A stretch of 64,000 bases of DNA from an uncultured Bacteroidales bacterium. Lineage in GTDB: Bacteria > Bacteroidota > Bacteroidia > Bacteroidales > UBA932. Positions 61,153 to 64,000 of the stretch are shown here, piece by piece. The stretch spans positions 1 through 64,000 of the forward strand of contig CALVDG010000004.1 in assembly GCA_944326255.1 (NCBI GenBank), written 5' to 3'. The stretch's first letter is position 1. Each line of letters begins with the position of its first letter. The translations under genes and the position numbers were made by a program. Below the pieces are notes generated by a model. The model saw nothing but the letters and a program-made list of their open reading frames with translations, had not been told where the DNA came from and did no database searches.

Positions 61153-63246
61153 CTAGAAGAATCTGGCTCTGTTGTCCACAATCTTGGCCCTTTCTGTGAA
61201 GATGGCGGGAAGGTTGTTGATCTGATAGCTCTCTACCTGAGCTGCCTTGATCTTGGCATCATCCTCGGTATAGAAAGCACCAGTCTCGCGGTTGTCCACC
61301 TGAAGCACATATACTCCGATGTTGCCTGCCACAGGACCGGCTATCACACCGGGCTCTGCACCGGCCACAGCACCTATAAATGCAGGCTCATTAGAGTTGC
61401 CGCTCATAGAGCCGAAAGTAATACCGGTCTTCGTGCTCACTGTCTGGCCGAGAGTATCGGCTATCACATTGATGTCGGTAAGTCCGGCTATCTTGTCAGC
61501 CACCTCATTCCGGACTTTCTCCGCCCTCTTCTCATTGGTCAGACGATACCTGATAGAAGAGGCCACTGTATTTACAGGAGTATATCCCTCTTCATGTATC
61601 TGCTTGAGAGCAACCACGAAATAGATGTCGTTATTGACAGTAATGATGGGAGATACGTCACCCTCCTTGGTCTTGTCGTCATAGATCCAGCGGATAACCT
61701 CCCTGACATCGTCGTACCTTGACAGCTGACGCGCACTCTCTGCGACTCTGTTGGCAGGGATGACGGGAAGATCCTCTTCCATGGTTATCTTGTCAAAGTT
61801 CTCTATCTTACCCTCGCAGCGTGAGGCCAGATCATTGGCCTGAGCATAGAAGTCCTGGAATGTCTCCTTGCTCGGAAGAGCCTCCTTGGAAAGGATAGCA
61901 AGCTGTACCTTCTTCATCGGAGCCGTCCTGTCTGTAACGGTAACGATGTGCAGACCGTAGTCCGTCTCCATCCTGGCTATCGCACCGGGCCTCATGGTCA
62001 GGACATCCTGCATTCCGGGAATCATCGAAGTCTGGGTCATCCAGCCTATGTCACCGGGATTGGCCACATTGGGATTCTGATCCAGGGAGAAACGGGATGC
62101 CAGGTCAGAAAAGTCTCCGCCGTGATTCAGCACGTTGAGCAGACTGTCGGCCAGAGCTCCGTCCTCAAATGAGAGAAGGATGTGGCGCACATACGCAGAG
62201 TCAGACATTGTCTTGACATCATTGACGCGGGCCGCATAGAAGGTATTCTCTTTCTGGAATACGGGGAGCACCTTGGGATTGCGGCTGAATGCAAACTCGT
62301 CCACCTCGGGGAACTGACCTGCAAGCTCGCCTTCCTTATAGTAGTAATCCTGAAGAGGAGTATCGGAGTTGAACGAGAGGAATGCCTTGAGATTGTCCGT
62401 AGCCGCGAACTCATCGTACAGAGAGTTTATCTCTTCCTCGGCAGCCTTGATATCGGCCTCGGAAGGCACTACCTCATAAGCCACAAACTCCACATCACGC
62501 GAAGCACTCTGACGGTAGTTGTCCTTATGGGCATTGTAATAGTCCTGTACCTCTCTGTCGGAGACCTTGATGGTAGTATCACGCTGGAAACCGAAAGGTA
62601 CGAGCACGAATTCGGCATCGGAAGAAGTATTGTTCTCCTCTATCTGTCTGCGAAGCTCCACGGGTGTGATAATATCGCTGGCTGCAATCAGGGAAGTATA
62701 TTTGGTAAAATACTGCTGCGAGGTCATGTTCTGCTGCAGGAAACTCCAGTAAGCGGCCAGATTGCCGGAAGCGTCTCCGGGAATGGCATGTATGAAATCC
62801 AGAAGCTTAGTCCTGCTGAACTCACCGGTAGCATCGAGGAAAACGGGATCCTGCTGCAGTATCGGGGAGATCTCCTTTCCCTGACTGAGATCCACAAGCT
62901 CGTCGTCTCCTACCTTGATTCCGGCTTTCTGAATCTGAGGTATCACATACCACTCGGATATCAGATTCTGCCATGCCGACTCATTTATGGCCCGCATTGC
63001 CTCCTCCGATACGGACTGAGACCCGGTAGTAAGGGTATAGATATTGGTGTAATAGTCCACTTCTTTCTGGAACTCATTGTAACGCACCTTCTTTCCGTCT
63101 ATCTTACCTACATCGTACTTGGATGAGAAGTAGCTGAGAGTTGTTTCCAGAGTACCTGGATCTATAATAAACGATAACAGCGCCACTGCGATGAGCACTG
63201 TAATAAGAACACCGAGCTTGACTCGTATTTTCTCTAAAACTGCCAT
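61153..63246 (-). CDS. ppiD: PpiD/SurA-like peptidyl-prolyl isomerase (foldase)
   Basis: 697 residues. N-terminal membrane anchor (LGVLITVLIAVALLSFIIDPG), SurA-type N-domain (GKIDGKKVRYNEFQKEVDYY), and a parvulin-type PPIase segment (YVRHILLSFEDGALADSLLNVLNHGGDFSDLASRFSLDQNPNVANPGDIGWMTQTSMIPGMQDVLTMRPG region). Periplasmic chaperone for exported proteins, anchored in the inner membrane. 54 nt downstream of lptC. Confidence 0.92.
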   Translation of the reverse strand: MAVLEKIRVKLGVLITVLIAVALLSFIIDPGTLETTLSYFSSKYDVGKIDGKKVRYNEFQKEVDYYTNIYTLTTGSQSVSEEAMRAINESAWQNLISEWYVIPQIQKAGIKVGDDELVDLSQGKEISPILQQDPVFLDATGEFSRTKLLDFIHAIPGDASGNLAAYWSFLQQNMTSQQYFTKYTSLIAASDIITPVELRRQIEENNTSSDAEFVLVPFGFQRDTTIKVSDREVQDYYNAHKDNYRQSASRDVEFVAYEVVPSEADIKAAEEEINSLYDEFAATDNLKAFLSFNSDTPLQDYYYKEGELAGQFPEVDEFAFSRNPKVLPVFQKENTFYAARVNDVKTMSDSAYVRHILLSFEDGALADSLLNVLNHGGDFSDLASRFSLDQNPNVANPGDIGWMTQTSMIPGMQDVLTMRPGAIARMETDYGLHIVTVTDRTAPMKKVQLAILSKEALPSKETFQDFYAQANDLASRCEGKIENFDKITMEEDLPVIPANRVAESARQLSRYDDVREVIRWIYDDKTKEGDVSPIITVNNDIYFVVALKQIHEEGYTPVNTVASSIRYRLTNEKRAEKVRNEVADKIAGLTDINVIADTLGQTVSTKTGITFGSMSGNSNEPAFIGAVAGAEPGVIAGPVAGNIGVYVLQVDNRETGAFYTEDDAKIKAAQVESYQINNLPAIFTERAKIVDNRARFF

Positions 63247-63300
63247 TGTATATCTATTTATAACATTCTGAAAATAGGATGCGAAGATAGTAATTTTATT

Positions 63301-63936
63301 TTATCTCCTTACACTGGGGCCGATAAAATTAACAGTATCCACGTATCCGGAGCCTGCTGAATCGTCCGACAGTATGCCGTAACTGTCAAAAGGACGCAGC
63401 AGCTGGGCATCCCTGGCCATCTCGTCAGACTCCAGTCCATAACCCTGCATAAAACCCTGCGGTGATGACAGTCTGACGTAACAGTCAGTATATATCATCT
63501 TGTTCTCCCGGTCCCAATACAGTGTGTCCGTCTCTATCTTCTCTCCCTTTATATAATTGTTGATCACCACATTGCCATATGCAGACCACTGCTCCTTTCC
63601 ATCGGTCACTGTATGCAGGGCCTCGTCGGAGACAATCCTGGTCTCCAAGAGTCCTTCCTCATTATATGCCAGAACACGGAATCCTTCCTTGAACACTTCC
63701 CGGGAGTTGTCCTTGTCGCTCTCATACCTCTCCATCCTCTTGGCTTTAAGACGCATCTGGACCTGTCCGTTCTCTGTCTGGGCAGCATCCATGTCCAGGA
63801 CTACCTGCGTGGGAGCCTCGGATATCTTGTCGGCATCGATATTCTTCAGCTTATTGCCGCATGATACGACAATGGCAGCAGCCGGAAAGACTGCCGCCAT
63901 CATCATATATCTGTAAATTGCGCTTCTAAAGCCCAT
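63301..63936 (-). CDS. lptC: LptC, LPS export periplasmic protein
   Basis: 211 residues. N-terminal hydrophobic segment with VSCG lipobox-like site, then the LptC/OstA beta-jellyroll pattern (MRLKAKRMERYESDKDNSREVFKEGFRVLAYNEEG, GKEQWSAYGNVVINNYIKGEKIETDTLYWDRENKMIYTD). Links the LptBFG extractor to LptA. Its position upstream of the PpiD-type gene is usual for Bacteroidales. Confidence 0.9.
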   Translation of the reverse strand: MGFRSAIYRYMMMAAVFPAAAIVVSCGNKLKNIDADKISEAPTQVVLDMDAAQTENGQVQMRLKAKRMERYESDKDNSREVFKEGFRVLAYNEEGLLETRIVSDEALHTVTDGKEQWSAYGNVVINNYIKGEKIETDTLYWDRENKMIYTDCYVRLSSPQGFMQGYGLESDEMARDAQLLRPFDSYGILSDDSAGSGYVDTVNFIGPSVRR

Positions 63937-63938
63937 TA

Positions 63939-64000
63939 CTATTTCTGAGTCCTTACTGTAGTGGATTCACTCAGGCCGTTGCAGGATACCTCATATCTGT
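63939..64000 (-). CDS. 3' end of an unidentified gene (cut by window edge)
   Basis: On the minus strand an open frame enters from the window edge and reads RYEVSCNGLSESTTVRTQK before a TAG at 63939-63941, 2 nt before the lptC ATG. The tight spacing implies the same operon. In related genomes lptC is preceded by TPR or envelope-protein genes and coaX; too little is visible to name it. Confidence 0.55.
   Translation of the reverse strand, partial: RYEVSCNGLSESTTVRTQK

Overview
The window is a chromosomal segment of a member of the order Bacteroidales (phylum Bacteroidota). The evidence is the -33 TTTG / -7 TAnnTTTG promoters in front of many genes, the near absence of Shine-Dalgarno sites, and several gene neighbourhoods typical of the group: fused FeoA-FeoB; the sigma-54 regulator / LptE / TPR / SecG run; LptC upstream of a PpiD-type foldase; PspC-PadR; split transketolase; and an EF-G paralogue with an altered GTPase site. 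The core genes look moderately GC-rich. I cannot fix the genus or species from sequence alone.

Layout. 1-3.1 kb: feoAB. 3.3-4.9 kb: a RAYT-like HUH transposase between two 187-bp palindrome-ended elements. 5.1-7.3 kb: a possible small RNA, a hemerythrin protein with an overlapping LuxR-type regulator, and an outer-membrane barrel protein. 7.3-8.9 kb: a solitary ATPase/nuclease-like gene behind a duplicated promoter. 9.0-11.5 kb: PspC / PadR / PspC. 11.6-14.3 kb (minus): sigma-54 regulator, lptE, TPR protein, secG. 14.4-16.0 kb: OmpA/TPR lipoprotein. 16.1-19.1 kb (minus): ppk1-ppx. 19.2-23.5 kb (minus): three related surface lipoproteins, flanked by a TPR-AraC membrane regulator that sits directly behind lepA (23.6-27.1 kb). 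27.2-31.2 kb: transketolase halves, ECF sigma factor, two small envelope proteins, LolD-like ATPase. 31.3-33.5 kb: EF-G paralogue. 33.6-42.3 kb: a TolC / adaptor / RND / RND efflux operon. 42.3-43.7 kb: a second solitary ATPase. 43.7-50.6 kb (minus): MFS, YfhO and two tandem DHA2 transporters. 50.6-54.7 kb: Fic protein, M49 peptidase, DUF3089 hydrolase. 54.9-57.3 kb: small ORF, lipoprotein, tRNA-Ala, Fe-SOD and a gene-free repeat-bounded stretch. 57.3-58.6 kb (minus): thyA-folA. 58.7-60.1 kb: a third solitary ATPase. 60.1-64 kb (minus): an EEP-family enzyme, the PpiD-like foldase, LptC and the end of one more gene.

Most of the window is housekeeping and envelope biology: iron uptake, LPS export (LptC, LptE), protein export and folding, polyphosphate, efflux, and translation factors. 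The unusual signal is in the solitary accessory genes. Each carries its own private repeat family. The two AAA_14/DUF4143 ATPases each have three copies of a 23-bp tandem unit just upstream. The units differ in sequence but have identical period and share a TGCCACA core. The DUF234-type ATPase has a duplicated promoter covered by inverted CTTGCCAAAA arms. The Fic gene is bracketed by two 37-bp palindromes of identical geometry. The RAYT gene lies between two inverted 187-bp elements. The repeated pairing of an ATPase plus PD-(D/E)xK-like C-terminus with gene-specific upstream repeats is my best candidate for an undescribed regulatory or defence-type system.
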